A stretch of DNA of 64,000 nt from Branchiostoma lanceolatum (GCF_035083965.1 NC_089725.1:27847925-27911924); one strand, 5' to 3'; shown: positions 45,401 through 64,000, counted from the first letter of the stretch. Numbers and translations: made by a program. Notes: generated from the sequence alone by a model not told the origin.

Positions 45401-48400
45401 AGGAGGTACAGGAAGAGGGCAGTGCATAATGAGGGTAAGCAGTGGTCTCTGTGTACAGATACATCAATCATTAATTCTGGGGGGATGTTGTGGATGTGGA
45501 TGGCATGTTTGATGGGACAAGTTCATGTTCATGAGGTGCAGGGATTGCTGTGTAATATTCTAGACACATTTGCAAATAGGAAAATGCTGGATGTACTGAA
45601 GATTTAGTTTTAAGTTTGCTGCACAGGAGGGCTCTAGCCACCGCCCCTCATTTGACAGAATTTTCTTGCAAATGACGAAAAAATTTTAAAGGCCGTTCCA
45701 TCAACCTTGACAGACAAGGATCAGTTGATAAATATCCAAATTTAAATAATTGATGGATGGAAACTCATCAATGACAGAAATTTGTACACGGTGACAAAAA
45801 ACATCAATATCTTCATCAATTGAAATGGGATGATAGAAAGAATTTCAAGCTGACTAGAGCCCTGCAGCGCAGTGAAAATCAAGAGCCCACATTGTCTTTG
45901 ACTTAGCTGTTAAAACTGTAGTAGGAACACAATGGAAGAACATATGTTTGTGGTGTGATGAGTTTCCTGGGAAAGGCACTAGGGCAAAAAGAATTAAAAC
46001 TTTAGGATGCTGCAAAAATTTACAATACCAATTTGATGAAAATTAAATAGGTTTGTTGCCAAATACTGGTATATCGATTCCTTCTAAACAATATTGCAGC
46101 CAACTATTATACAACTGTAAGACTGACTGAATTGTACGTAATATTAGGCAATACAAATACAGAACAACATCCTTGCCTATTTAATAGTAAAACCAATAAC
46201 CACTTCTCAAATCAGCTTGTGAATCCCAGTTCTTTCTCTGTTTCCACACTCCATGTTAGTTGAAAGAAGGCGGAAAGACAAGATAAACGCAGGAATCCTA
46301 AGGATCGGAGAACTTCTCCCCTGCACACAGCAGGAGAAACAAGCTGTGGTAAGTTCCTGCCTTTTATTATCTCCTTGAAAAAAGGAAGTATTGTTTTTGG
46401 TGTGTGTGTTTGTGTTTCCAGATATTTTTGGTCAGCATAACTGTTATGTGTGAAGGTCTTTTTTTTCTGTGTTCATTGACTTTAAGGCCCTAAACAATTT
46501 ATCAATAAATTAGCCTTGCATTGTTTTCTGATGTTGTTATGTCATTTTGCTCGGTAAGTTAATTGCGACTACTGTTTGGTTTAAGTGCCTGTGACTTTGC
46601 ATTGATAGTTTGCCAGCGTAGTTGATTGTGTTAGTCCATACCAGTTTATTTCGCTGGTTCTTGGATATTTTAAAATGAAGATTTAGCAAGACATCAACAT
46701 AAAAACTGGGTTTGGAAGAGTGCTTGAATCTGACTTGAATTCACTCTTAACTAGGTATACCTATGTACTGTCTTTCTCCTCAAATTCTGTTTTCATATTG
46801 ATCTTCCAGTTCAGCTTTATTTTTTCTATGCCGGGAACCAGCAGATAAAATTGGTTTGGCCTAGCTTTGTTACAAGAGAAGTGCTAGCTACTGAAACAGC
46901 AAGGAAACGTGCTGCCCTATGTGCCACTAAGCACTACAAGGTGAACTATTGGTGTTGCATGTCTGATGAGTGGGGTTTTGTTATACCGTGTCCACAGAGT
47001 AAGCGAGGCATCCTTGACAAGGCCTACGACCACATTGTGAAGCTCAGTAAGGAACATGAACACATGCTGATGAACGGGGGATCACCTGTACAAGGTAAGA
47101 AGGACGTCTTTCTTATCTTGTGAAAGTGTTTAAGTGAAACTTTCACTTTGTCTTCCTTGTTAACTTTTCTATTTTATATGAATAACAGACATCTTACAGA
47201 ATTTGTAGAGCAAAGGACAAGAACATAGCCTGAGTGTCATCCTGTTTCAATTCCTGGCTCGGCCTTGTTTGGTGAAGGCAGAGCCTGGAACTGAAACAGG
47301 ATGACACTCAGGCTAACAAGGACAATGTTCAAACATTAAAAAACAGATACATAATATAATAGTTGATTATTTAAGCTTAAGCTTACTATGTGGAAAGAAA
47401 TCATTATACTGAAGTCCTTGTTGCAAACTGTTACCTCATCATCATTTGCATGAGTAACTGTTACATTACGACAGGCATTTACCAGCCTGATGAAATTATT
47501 GACGGAATGTCATCCTGTTGTTTCAGCCATGGAGATCAGGAGACTGCGGGAGCAGATCAACGAGCTGACCGTGGAGAAGGAGAGGTACGAGAAGGTGCTG
47601 AATATGCACGGGATCTCCGTCAGCCAAGACCCCACCCTCATGTGGAAGGTGAGTGTTAGACTCACTCTTTAATATCAAGTTGCTTATTAAGACTGCTTAT
47701 TTGTTGAGTGCTTATTTGTTAACTCAGGTCAGACTACTTTATACTAAGTTGTAAATACTGTTAATTTGTTGCTCGTGATGAGTCAGCTTTTAGCTCATGT
47801 TAATTAGTCTGCAATTCTGCTGACAGGCTGTGAAACGCTCCATTAGCAAGTTAATGAACCATTTATTTATTCATTCATTCATTCAAGGGGAAGACCAAGG
47901 CCATCAGTCCCGTGGGGCCCTACAAGTCTGTCACGCCGCTGGTGATCCGTCACGTCAAGACAGAGAGCCAACAGGTCGCAGTAGGCAGTGGAGTCGGCCC
48001 GATAACTAGTGGGCTGAACATGCAGGCGAACTGTAAGGGAGGGGAGATCTCGCTTGTACAGGCACCTAACGGACTACAACAGGCAGTCCACTCTGGGATG
48101 TCCGGACTTCTGATGACGAAGCCAGCGGCCAGTTCGTCAGTGGTCAGCCAGCAGGTTCCTGTTGGACAGACGGTGGTCAACCAGGCCGGAGGGCTGGTCA
48201 ACCTGGTCCAAGTCCCCTCGCCGGCGGTCAAAGTCTTCCCGTCCGTTGTGGGGAGCTCGTCGGGGCCCGGAGCCCTGCAGGTCAACCCTACAGTCAACAC
48301 AGCAAACATGGCGCTGGTCTCGCCCCTGATGACTGCCGGGAGTGGAGCAGTGCTCGGCTCGCAACCCTGCGCCTCCACCGCACAGAACTCCATGGCGAAA

Positions 48401-51400
48401 GTGCCGCAAAACGCAGTTCAGGGCGGCATGGCACCCGCCGTCATCCCGATCCTCGGTAGCGTGCCGAGTGCCACTGTCGGCGCGTCCCAGGCAATAAACA
48501 CCCCGTCGTCAGTTTCTCCCTATCTCATACAGCCACAGAACTCTCTACTGGGTCAGAACGTGCTGGGTACAAACTCTGTTCTGGTGAACACGGTCTCCCA
48601 AGTAGGGGGCGTGCAGAACCCAGGCTACGTGACCGTCACCGTCATGCCAAACAACATGCCCAGCACGCAGGAGGTACCTGTAGCCAACGGGCAGCCAGTC
48701 CTCATGCCGGCTGGTCAGGTGGGGAACTCGGGTCTACCTGCCAATCAGATTCAGTACCTTCCCGCGGGGGTTCCCCAGAACGTGCAAGGCTCGGTGAACC
48801 AGCTCAGCACGACAGAAACGATACACCAAAACCCGCAGTTCTCCAACATGCTCGCCCCTCAGAACATGAACCCCGTCGGCATGCTCCCCGTAAGTGCCTG
48901 TACCAACCTCACCAACGTGTCCCAAAGCACGGCCGTGCCAAGACTCTCCACAGGGATGACGAATAGCCTGACGTCTCCTGTTCTGAATAACGGCACGAAG
49001 CCGGTTACGAGCATGGTTTGGTCCACCACGAGCGTGCCCAGACCCGGAGGGTTCAACAGCATACAGATCCCGGGAGCGAACGGCATGCAGGTGGTCGCTG
49101 GTCCAACCATCAACTCCAGCGGCACCCTGAAGCTCCCCCTGCCCAGCAACCCCAACGTGGTGCCCAACATGACGGGCCCCATGTTCACCATCCTGCAGGG
49201 TCCCGGCAACCAGATCATTCTCATGCCCGTGGTCACCAGTGCCGGGACGGGGGCCAGTCTTCCCAACGCCACGTCGTCTTCCAGCAGTGACAGCAAGAAA
49301 AAGTCCAAGAAGTCCAGCAGCAAGAAGAAGGCCCCGAAAAGCGGTGACAAGGGGGCGAAGGCAACAGACTCTGCCACAAAGAGCAAAACCAAGGATAAAG
49401 AGATTGGTTCCACGCAAAATGGGAAACAGACAACACATGCGGGGCTAATAAAGTCCCCTACAACTGTAGATAGTCAAGCAATAATGCAGTCTGGAGCGAC
49501 AACTGTAGTGAACCAATCTCCGAGTCAGGCCACTCCAATCATGTCGCTGCCAACTTCGTCAGGAACCACTCCTAAGGATGTAAGCACATCAGCTACAGTC
49601 GGGACATCAAAAGTTACATCTACCCCATATCTCTTACCTCACCCGAGCATGCAGGCGCAAGTGCCTCACACTTCTCTGCCAGTAAACGTTATCAATCCCA
49701 CATCTTCCATGGTGTCGACTCCGGCCAGTAACAGCTCGGGTGGCCAGACTGTAGTGAGTAATCCGTCTGCAGCCAGCTTGCAGGTGTCGGCCGGACAGGC
49801 CCCTCTGATGTTCCCCGTCTCGCCCCTGCAGCTGCCGTGCCCTGTGAACCACACCTCCGTCGTGCCAACCCCCACGGCTTTCCTCACCAACCAAAGCTCG
49901 CAGTTCAACCCAAACCTCAACAAACTGGCCGGTGGGGGAGCCATGCAGGTGCCTGTTGGTGGGGGAGTGCAGCTACTTTCTCTCCCATCTCTCTCGGGGA
50001 ACCCAATGGTGCCATTCAATAACCCCCTACAGGTGAACACGACCCAAGTTGCAACAGCTGGCAACGGCCAGAACACCCAGGATATTCTAGCGAAAGCTGC
50101 GGAGTCCATATTTTCAGCGCAGTCTCCTGATCTGTCGTCGCCGTCCGAGCAGCCCCTGTTCAGCAGCCTTCAGGTGTCGCAAGCCAGCTTAGCTTCAGTT
50201 TCTGCACATCCAGGCCAGCAAACCTGCGATGTCGCCATGATTACGACGAATTCTCAGAATGCAGCTGCCACTACGTCATCCAACAATAAAACACAGTATC
50301 ATGTGCTGACTCAGGCCGCTGGGAACGCTGAACATGATAAGAGAAGTGAGTTGTTTGTACAGCATTCTACAAGTCATCCGGCCAACAGGCAGGGTAGTCA
50401 AACTGCACCTCAGACTTCAGGAACGCCAATGCCGTTTATCGGTCACAAACAACATCACGACGGCCTGCAAGGTCCTACCTTGAGTTTTAGCAGTGCTCAA
50501 AATAGTGGCGTCTTAGGAGGAAACAGTGTGAACAGTCAGGGGACTGATTCAACTATACTACAGCAACATAGACACCACAGTGGTCATCATGTTGGACTGC
50601 CTAAGCAGGTGTCCACTCCTCACGCTTCAGTTTGTCCTGTGCCTGCGCCGTCGGGAAAGTCCAGAGCAAAGGCCAAAGCAAAGCCAAGTGAAACAGGAAA
50701 AGCAAAGACAAAGGAAAGGAAAAGCAAAAACGCTGGTCCTAACAAGTCTCAGACAAAGAGTAATCCTGCAAGCTCTACACATACAGGAGGCAATGCACCA
50801 CCAGTGTCTGGAGCTTCTGAAGGCACTGTCACAGTCACTAAGGACTCAAGAAGTGTTGGTATACAAGGACTTTCACAAGCAAATGTATCAGCCATAGGTA
50901 GCAACAATAACAGCTCACTTAGAGAGCAGACCTCCGCTGTGTTCAGTGCAAATGCCCCAGTTGGGCTGATTCCATCCCCGGTCCCTTTACCTGCACAGCT
51001 GTCCAAGACTGCCGCCCCCACCAGCAGTGTTGTCACACAGCCTCAGGGCACTGCAGCAGCTCCAGCTCAGGGTAGAACTGTGGTGCAAAGAACACCGACC
51101 AAGAACAGTAGGTTGAGTTATTCAGCGGAGGCTCTGATAGGAAATACCACTTCCAGACCTTCCTCTGGTCAAGAGACACCCCAACCTAACGCAGATAAAA
51201 CAGTGCCTAGTCCACATGGGACCCCAAAAAGGCCGCCCAACTCGCAGTACAACAATCTCAGACCTGAAACGACTGTCTCCAGATCTGTGATTTATTCCCC
51301 AGAAGTGCAATCAGGAAAAACACCGGGACAGGCCCGTGCACAGAATGTGCCGAACTCTTTTGAAGGGCAGGGGAGGGACCCTGTGCCTTCTTCACAGGCT

Positions 51401-53974
51401 GGTGGTTTTCTGTATGTTCCCTGGTTGAATAGACCCACCACAACAAACAATGGGAATCAAGCCTCAACAAGACCATCATCATCCTCCACCACAACTTTAG
51501 TTCCGACATCAAATGTGAGTGCGAAATCTTCCATAGGCACCAGGGCATCACCTGTTCCTCCCCCTGTAACATCTACAGTGCAGAAATCACCCACCTTCTC
51601 ATTCTTCCCTCTTCAGCCTGATCTTTTCAACCAGAGTCCTCAGGCTGCTGCAAACTTCACAGCAGCCGCGTCCTCAAAAACTTCCAAGACATCCATGCCA
51701 CCGCCCAACATTACTCCAACGTCGCACCTCATCCAGAACAAGGACACCGGCAGCATCAGGTTGGCTGACTCTGTCGGGTCCCAGACAGCTGCGGGAAGAT
51801 GGGACGGAAGGAACATCTCCTCCTTGCTGAGCCCAAGGCTCCACCCTCATTCCCACCATCACCCCCCTCGCTCCGAGCAGAGCGCCTCTCCGGCAGGTTC
51901 CGAAGCGTCCAGGTTGCTGGCAGCATCAAAAGCACACGGCAGCGCTCCTGCAACCGGAGCGAGCACTGTAGCCTGGGGAAACCAGGGGCTCTGCCAGAGG
52001 ATGCAGAGTCAGACCAACAGCAGCGTAGACAGCCAGAAGTCACAGCAGCCCGTGGGGCGGGAGGGGGCTCCGCTGCCACGACTGAACAGTGTTGCCTGCA
52101 GAACGTCATCAGACCCTGGCACCCAGCTGATGACAAATGTCCAACAGAGAACAGTGGAGACCAGTGACCAAAGGGTGCCTCCAGTCCAGCGCCGGGGAGT
52201 GGAACCCAGAGTCAACGCACACGGCGGCCGATCAGAACAGATTGAGCCTCAGCAAAGACAAGACAGACCAAGACCATCGCCTCAGGGTACCGTAGGAAGA
52301 CAGCAACCTGCAAAGAACAGGAACAACCCTTGGCAAGGTGATCAACAGAGCCCTGCCCAGGCAAATGGTCACGATGTGGCAACATCTCCAACAAGTCCTC
52401 GCTTGCCGGTCCAGAGCCCCCAAAGAAGCCACGCTGATGTGCTGTCAGGCGGGAGAGTCGTGCAGCAGGCTGGTAGACCTGATACTGCACAGAACATGGC
52501 AGGAAGGCAAATCCAAATCACCGAACAGCAAGCAGCCAGTCCACGAACAGCCTCTGCAAATGTGACCAGAAACCCTCAGAGCTTTGTAGCAACTCTTGGA
52601 CATCCTACGACCAACAACATTGATCGTTCCCCCAGGCATCACAACGGGCCTATGTCAGTGGAGCCCGAGTCCCCCTCCTTCTCCAACCAAAGGCCCAGCT
52701 CGGGAGAGAGCCCGGCTGCCAGAAAGAACAAGAGGCAGCGGGAAGCGGAGGATCAGCAGCCCAAGAGACTCAAGCCAACTGAGAATAACCAGACCATGAG
52801 AGGCAGTCAGCAACCAGCGACTGAAGGGAACAATAGCAGACAAAAGAATACTGAGAGGCCGATGACCTGGACGATAGTTCACAGAGAGGGTCCAGGAGCG
52901 CAGACAGGAGCTCACCATATGATACCGCAGCCCATGCAAGACTTTAACGGGGTGAGAACGTCTGCTTCCGATGTTAACCATGGACAGGTGGTGAACGGTC
53001 ACGGCAGGGAGCATCTCCCACCTCCGCACGCGCCCAGGCTGGCAACCTCTCATGACTTCTTCAACCCGGCCTTCAACATCCACCCCCGGGGCCAGGACAT
53101 GCACAGGCACAACATCCAGCCCAGGGCCCCGTTCCCCGGCCCTGAGTTTCAGAGAGACGGCCGGCCGCATGGCACTGCGCCTTCCACGCAACACAACCCT
53201 CAGCCAAACCTCAACACCTCTGCCTCCTTCCTGCCAGGTATGCCGGCGCCCGTTTCGGAGGCCGGTCGCCCGCACAGTAGAGCCCACGAGGTGGGTCAGT
53301 TCTACACCAACTTCAACCCACCCAAGCAAGTCCACGGAGACGTTCCCCTGCCTACCTACCTCCCGAACCAGGTGCTTACCTCGCAGCCCCCTCGACTTCC
53401 GGAGGGCCGTGCTGAAATTGCGACCCCATTTAACCCCTTCTCACCGCCCAGACCTGCTGGTTTACCCTTGAACTTCTCCCAGAACTTCCCTGTTGTCCCA
53501 GATGGGAACATCCCGCCTCGTACCACCTTCAATCTTCCCCCCGCGGTCACCACCGGCCCCCCGGCCAACACCCTGGTCAACTCTCTGCCTCCCCCTCCCC
53601 CGCCCATCACTCCCCACGTGCCGAACTTCGGCATGTTTCCCGACGTCCCCCACAACGTGGCGGGGCCGCAGAACGACAACGCGGCGGCGCTGGGCGTGCC
53701 CCAGCTGCCCTTCCACACCAGCCCCATGCTGAGCCAGGCGCACGGAGACCCCCACCACCCGGGGCTGAGGACGGGGCCGCTCATCGGGCCCCGGGGGAAG
53801 GAGAGCTTCATGCACAGCGCCATGAGCATCCAGAACATCCTGGGGAAGGGCCAGCACCCGCCGCTGGAGGACCCCACCGCAATGAACCACGGGATCGGCG
53901 CGCCGATGGGACCAAGTTATCACACGTCTGCCTTCAGCAATGCCGTCCACGCTTTCAACTTTCCCCCTCCTTGA
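42483..53974 (+). CDS. USF3: USF3-type bHLH-leucine zipper regulator, complete, seven exons
   Basis: Coding exons: 42483-42714, 44803-44956, 45394-45434, 46260-46348, 46998-47094, 47527-47648, 47888-53974; phases agree (6822 nt, 2273 aa; human USF3 is about 2245). The basic region is RRYRKRAVHNEVERRRKDKIN (res. 132-152), then INAGILRIGELLPC and SKRGILDKAYDHIVKLS, then a zipper and GISVSQDPTLMWK, all matching the USF3 pattern. The huge last exon is Ser/Thr/Pro/Gln/Asn-rich, presumably disordered, with lysine-rich patches near res. 706-740 and 1170-1200 that could be nuclear localisation signals. Conserved USF3 islands are YSAEALIG (about res. 1320), GRQQPA, FNPFSPPRPAGLP (about res. 2093) and the C-terminal IQNILGKG. 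It is a nuclear DNA-binding factor by family; vertebrate USF3 is linked to epithelial-mesenchymal control. Confidence 0.92.
43740..44066 (+). mobile_element. SINE-like repeat in USF3 intron 1
   Basis: GGTCACAGGTTTGATTCTTGG resembles a B-box region; further on, ACTCCACCCATGTGTAGATG and CAATACCATGCCCAAGAC match the repeat at 57262-57475. A foreign stretch with GATCGAACCCGGCCC sits between, perhaps a second tRNA-like insertion. Confidence 0.45.
45628..45863. mobile_element. MITE with AGGGCTCTAG termini in USF3 intron 3
   Basis: AGGGCTCTAG at the left and CTAGAGCCCT at the right are inverted. Internal motifs such as TTGATAAATAT and ATCAATTGA are loosely symmetrical. The termini resemble hAT elements; no clear target duplication was found. 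Confidence 0.5.
47227..47314. mobile_element. 88-bp hairpin in USF3 intron 5
   Basis: AGCCTGAGTGTCATCCTGTT at the left and AACAGGATGACACTCAGGCT (with minor differences) at the right form arms of about 34 bp around a GGCCTTGTTTGGTG centre. The AGCCTG ends are like those of the hairpin at 4600-4679. Confidence 0.6.
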
Positions 53975-55510
53975 AATAGTTCCCACGGACATTTTCACGG
54001 ATTCCACTGCATGCTGGGAGGTACAGGGCACTATGGGTAGCTCAAGTACAAACTGTCATTACCATGACAACATAGCTGGACATACTTGAACATATATTGC
54101 ATATGATTTGCCATGGTGATGATGTTGTTTGCCTCCTGAGCTTGCCTATAGCTTAGTGCCCTGCATCTCCCAGCATGCAATGGGATCTGTGAAAAGGTGT
54201 TTGAGCTGGCCTAATGAAATCTCTCACAAGTGTGTCACACTGTACGCTGCTTAAACTGTGATTGGGAGTAAAATGTCAGATTCAGAAAATTTTTTAACTT
54301 TTAGTACTTTGATTTGTGCTTTCAAGGAGCAAAAACATTGTTGCTGAGAAGAGAAAGTGCACACAGGTCGAAGTTTTGAAATTTGATATAAATGAATGCA
54401 GGAGTTGACAGAATTTGAGGCTGGCATGCAAATTTGACCACTTTTAGAAGCCACCTTTCTATTGTGTTGACAAAAAGATTCATTTCTAGCATTTACACTT
54501 TACAGCTGTTTTAGAAGTCCAAGCAGACTTGTGTTATTAGCCATGATCTACAAGTATGTGGCCTCTTGATAATATATGCTTGAAAAGAAAGAACAGCATG
54601 TTCATGGTGGTAAAAGGTCCATTGTTGAAGATAAGAAAAACAGACATATGAAATATGAAATAGGATGATGTAATAATTCTCAGCTATAACTACCTTCCAA
54701 GTTATATGGAGGAACAAAGCAATATGAAAAAAAAGATATGTAGGAATGAAAGTTTGTGGCAAGATAGTTTTATCACAGTATCAGATAAAGGTTTGATCAT
54801 ATTATCTGAATGTATATTTTTATACCACAAGTAGCTTTATATCTGCATTTTTATGATATGGCATGTATGTATTTCTGAAGTAATGTACAGCTTATCCTCA
54901 TATCATTAAAGAAGTTTTTTGAAAGATGAGTCAGTGATGTATCTACTTGCAGTGCTGATTTTACTAGACTAGACTGGTTTCCAGACTTATGCGATTGCTG
55001 GAAAGATAGTAAAAATTTATCAGAGGAGTTAGAGAGAGAGAAATGATTGTGGGAGAGAAATGGTTTATTTATCAAAAACAAATTCTGCACAAATGGCTGA
55101 ATTGTAGTTTGTACAGTATCTAGCTGACTATAAGAGGAACTGCACATTGTTGCCTAGGTGTAACATTTTGGTCGGCCAACTCTGGCAAACTATTTGGCTA
55201 ATTTCTATGATTATTCCAGCAACTCAGGAGTCTGGCAGAGACAAGTTGGTATTTTATAGTTTTGAAGTAAAAAAAAACTCTAAAATCTACTGGTAATAGG
55301 TGAACATGCAATCTTAAATCTTGTTAGTTTATTTTTACTTCTCTTATAACAACCAGATACATTACCAAGTCCACCTTCCTACATAAAACTTCAAAAGCCC
55401 TGTTAGACTTTGCATATTCATGGTACAGTTTATTGGTTTTATGAGAAAAATCCTGGACTCCAGGTTTTGTAACTTATGAAGGAGCCAACATATGGAGACA
55501 CAATAAATTA
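53975..55510 (+). other. USF3 3' UTR
   Basis: This is AT-rich sequence following the stop codon, with a candidate AATAAA at 55502-55507. It includes an inverted-repeat element at 54008-54179. No other gene was seen. Confidence 0.45.
54008..54179. mobile_element. 172-bp element with TGCATGCTGGGAG termini in USF3 3' UTR
   Basis: TGCATGCTGGGAGGTACAGG at the left is matched by CCCTGCATCTCCCAGCATGC at the right; the inverted match runs on through GGGCACTA and TAGTGCCC. It is probably a MITE. Confidence 0.55.
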
Positions 55511-55874
55511 GCATGATTCAGGATAGCGATTATTGAAAAAGCTATGAAAAACAAACCCAGTAATCAGAGTGCATGCTGTACCAGTCTTTATGTCATGCCT
55601 GGGCCTGATACGGGTGTTCCGGACCGTGTGATAACTATCCGGATCACATAGGGTTCGGAAGTGTTATCACACAGGCTTCCATAGAATATTTCGAACGCAT
55701 TTCGAGCGCGCCGGTTGCACCGCCGTCGGAAATTCGAATACCGGATTCGGAGATTGGAATCAATGTTGCTACAGTTTCTTGTTCGAGGACACAAAACTCC
55801 CTCAACTTCTGGCGCATTCCGCATTGAAATGTATGTTTTCTCGGGTGGGTATGACCAAGGTATGACATAAATAA

Positions 55875-56009
55875 AATACAACACGTTGTATTCCGCATCA
55901 CCCTCGGTCCCAGCCCTCCCGCGGGTCGGATCGCCCTACGGCCGTCGGGCGATCCGACCCGCGGTCGGGCTGGTACCTCGGGTGATACGGAATACCCCGT
56001 GTTGTATTC
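55875..56009. mobile_element. 135-bp GC-rich palindrome
   Basis: AATACAACACGTTGTATTCC at the left pairs with GGAATACCCCGTGTTGTATT at the right. The core GGGTCGGATCGCCC and GGGCGATCCGACCC is perfectly inverted. The GC-rich core contrasts with its AT-rich surroundings. Confidence 0.65.
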
Positions 56010-56534
56010 TATATACACGAGAGCAGTGGAAATAGCTTTTAACAAATTTAGCCCATGCATAGCAATAACTTAGCATAGAACTTCTATGAAGACTTGGAAT
56101 GTGTAGATACACTGTAAATTGCATTGAAGGAAACAAACTCTAGTATATCTTATAATACATGTATCAGCAACCATACATCTCAGGGTTTGTGGAGACATGC
56201 TATGACTATTGTGCATATCTATTAACAGCAACACCTGCAAGTCACTGGCATGGCTACAATCTTAAATCCGAATAGCGTTCCTTCAATTCATGGAATGCAA
56301 GCTTTGTATAGTATTTTCTTGGGCGTCCTGAATTCAGCAACCATTTTCTGATCAATACATATTGATGAAGAGTATCCATTAACAAAATCCAGATCACTTG
56401 AGATTTTCAACGTCGTCTCAAAAATTGGACTACACCATTCTTGTTAGTACGGTTGGATTTCAGCCATATTCATCGAAACTCTTTCGTTTTAGGACACCCC
56501 CACGTTTGAACCAAAGTAAAGTGTCGCTAACCCG

Positions 56535-56622
56535 GTATCCAAACCTTTATAGTACCGACTCTTTCATCATCTCTGCAAATATTTGCGGAGAGGACAGAAG
56601 AGACTCGAAATAGGTTTGGATA
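56535..56622. mobile_element. Degenerate relative of the 4600-4679 hairpin
   Basis: TATCCAAACCTTTATAG at the left and AATAGGTTTGGATA at the right share the arms of the hairpin at 4600. The interior still shows GACTCT...AGAGACTCG and TCTGCAAATATTTGCGGAGA. Confidence 0.5.
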
Positions 56623-56678
56623 ACGCTGCAGCTGGCTGAAGTGTCACAACTTCTCGATCTGAGATGCGGGGACGTTCT

Positions 56679-62615
<5,937 letters not shown>

Positions 62616-63563
62616 CTGGAATGAATTAAGGGGTTCATTGTTTGATGTCAATGTTCTAATGGTAATCGTGACGACCTTTGGGGGTTGCAGTCTCGTCACG
62701 TGTTGACTGAAGTATAACATAAGACTGCAAGCAAAAAAGCCTGCCTTCTAACAATCGCCACAGTACCGGCAGCAACCAGGCATATCGTCACTACCAGGCT
62801 ATAGGGAGCCACCATAGGGTAACATTTGATAAAAATGAAAATTTTACCCTTCACGTGGATTGACTCTCCTAGCCAATTAATCCTGAACTGATTTGAGTAA
62901 CTTTTGGAGGACATAATGAGTTTATACAAATGCCTCGGAGTTAACGGAGGATGATGCAACTTCGGACGTAAATCTATGAGTTCGACATCGTATTGCACCA
63001 GTGTCGGTTGTCTGAAAAGTGTTGCGTTTTGACGAATGATAAATTAGAGTGGTGGTGTTTGAGGATTTGCCGTTGTGGAGTTGATTTTTCATCGTCCGTG
63101 CACGATTTACGCCATCGATCTCAGTGGGTAAATCCAGAAATATGTTGTTATGATTAAAACGTTCCATATTGTTCCATTCTGATTAGGGTACCGTAACTTC
63201 GGCATAAAAATATCTTTGTATCTCATTGATTCGTCGGTACTATTTTAAGTAAACAGAAGGAAGAATTTCATGTCAACTAACTTCAACTTCCCTCTGGTAA
63301 ATAATTTTTGATCGTGAGTAAGTCTTCACCGATGCGGGGCGCGCTGTGGCTAAGCGACTGTTTACGCCGCTTGTTGCGTTCCAAGCCATGACAACGTTGA
63401 CGATCCGTTCTTTCGGTTGATTTCGTTATTTCAGACAAGCTAAATTGCGACATAAACTAACCAAGACCCATGTTTTTTGGGTGTTTTGTTTTGCTTTATG
63501 CCTCATGTGTACAACAAGTAAGTTGGCATGACGACGGTTGAATATGTTTTTAGTTTTATGTAA
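62616..63563 (-). other. MTARC upstream region with candidate first exons
   Basis: Candidate A is an ATG at about 62815 with MVAPYSLVVTICLVAAGTVA then IVRRQ, a membrane anchor plus Arg-rich stretch like that of vertebrate MTARC; no convincing GT donor follows in phase 0 (only a weak GTTAGA). Candidate B is an ATG at about 63391, MAWNATSGVNSRLATARPAS, followed by an in-phase GTGAAG donor. I cannot decide between them. Confidence 0.35.
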
Positions 63564-63680
63564 GAGGGCCTGAATGGGGGGGGGGGGGGGGTCCCGACAA
63601 CGCTCTACGCTAAATTCGGACGGCCAACTACGTATTACGCTAAATTCAGGACGCCTCTCTACGCTCTACGCTTAATTCTG
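63564..63680. mobile_element. Fragment of the GAGGGCCTGCATG element family
   Basis: GAGGGCCTGAATGGGG followed by a G tract, then repeats of the CTACGCTAAATTC type. It resembles the left end of the 20891-22434 element. The rest of the window (63681-64000) has no recognised feature. Confidence 0.45.
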
Positions 63681-64000
63681 AAGCTTCCCAATGCATTATG
63701 CAGGGCTGAAATACGGCCTAACTGTACTACGTCGTGGTGACACAAAGGTACGATGTAGTTCTCTTCAACTACGACGTGCTTTTGGACGGAGTATGACATG
63801 TCTGAAATACGGCGTGGCAAAATCCGCAGGCCTGGTGAGGGGACACCTGGGGACCTGCTTAAGAGCAAGAGATTTTTGGAAATTGGTTGGTCAAGAGCAA
63901 CCTTTATAGAAAGTAGCTAAAGATAAAATCGTTTCAGTAGTTTCTTTCAAGATCCTTTGTTCTTTAAAAAGCGTAAATATATGGCCTACTATGAGGGCCG

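Noticed and set aside
48734-49438. Minus-strand frames opposite the USF3 last exon
   Set aside because: They are shadows in GC-rich coding sequence; no family motifs or splice context.

Overview
The window is eukaryotic, intron-rich animal DNA. The gene set (a USF1/2-type factor, a USF3-type factor, a mitochondrial amidoxime-reducing component, an LRAT-domain protein and a PAPS sulfotransferase) and the very high density of small palindromic transposons suit an invertebrate deuterostome; a cephalochordate (amphioxus, Branchiostoma) is my best guess. That is inference, not proof.

Layout. 1-2007 (minus): an LRAT/H-REV107-type protein with an N-terminal thiol-enzyme domain and a long lysine-rich tail of 8-residue repeats that runs off the left edge. 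About 2.0-11.5 kb: non-genic, with a TTAA-flanked MITE, a near-perfect hairpin, broken LINE pieces in both orientations and an AT-rich tandem array. 11.5-14.5 kb (minus): three 3'-terminal exons of a sulfotransferase with one apparent frameshift. 14.5-26.8 kb: repeats of several families, nested elements, a LINE reverse-transcriptase tail, and a few unassigned minus-strand exon-like pieces (18.1-20.4 kb). 26.85-39.14 kb (plus): a complete ten-exon USF gene (351 aa). 42.48-53.97 kb (plus): a complete seven-exon USF3 gene (2273 aa), directly downstream and in the same orientation. 56.68-62.62 kb (minus): an MTARC (MOSC-domain) gene in seven recognised exons, with the N-terminal membrane exon uncertain. 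62.8-64 kb: no clear gene.

How it fits together. The two bHLH-leucine-zipper genes are tandem neighbours and share both intron positions and phases inside the bHLH domain, as expected from tandem duplication of one ancestral USF gene. MTARC and the sulfotransferase look like unrelated neighbours. Most of the remaining DNA is mobile: I find elements with target-site duplications of 2 (TA), 3 (TAA), 4 (TTAA), 6, 7 and 9 bp. The most unusual are 17-32 bp palindromic or half-palindromic insertions, four of which are flanked by perfect 7-bp direct repeats.
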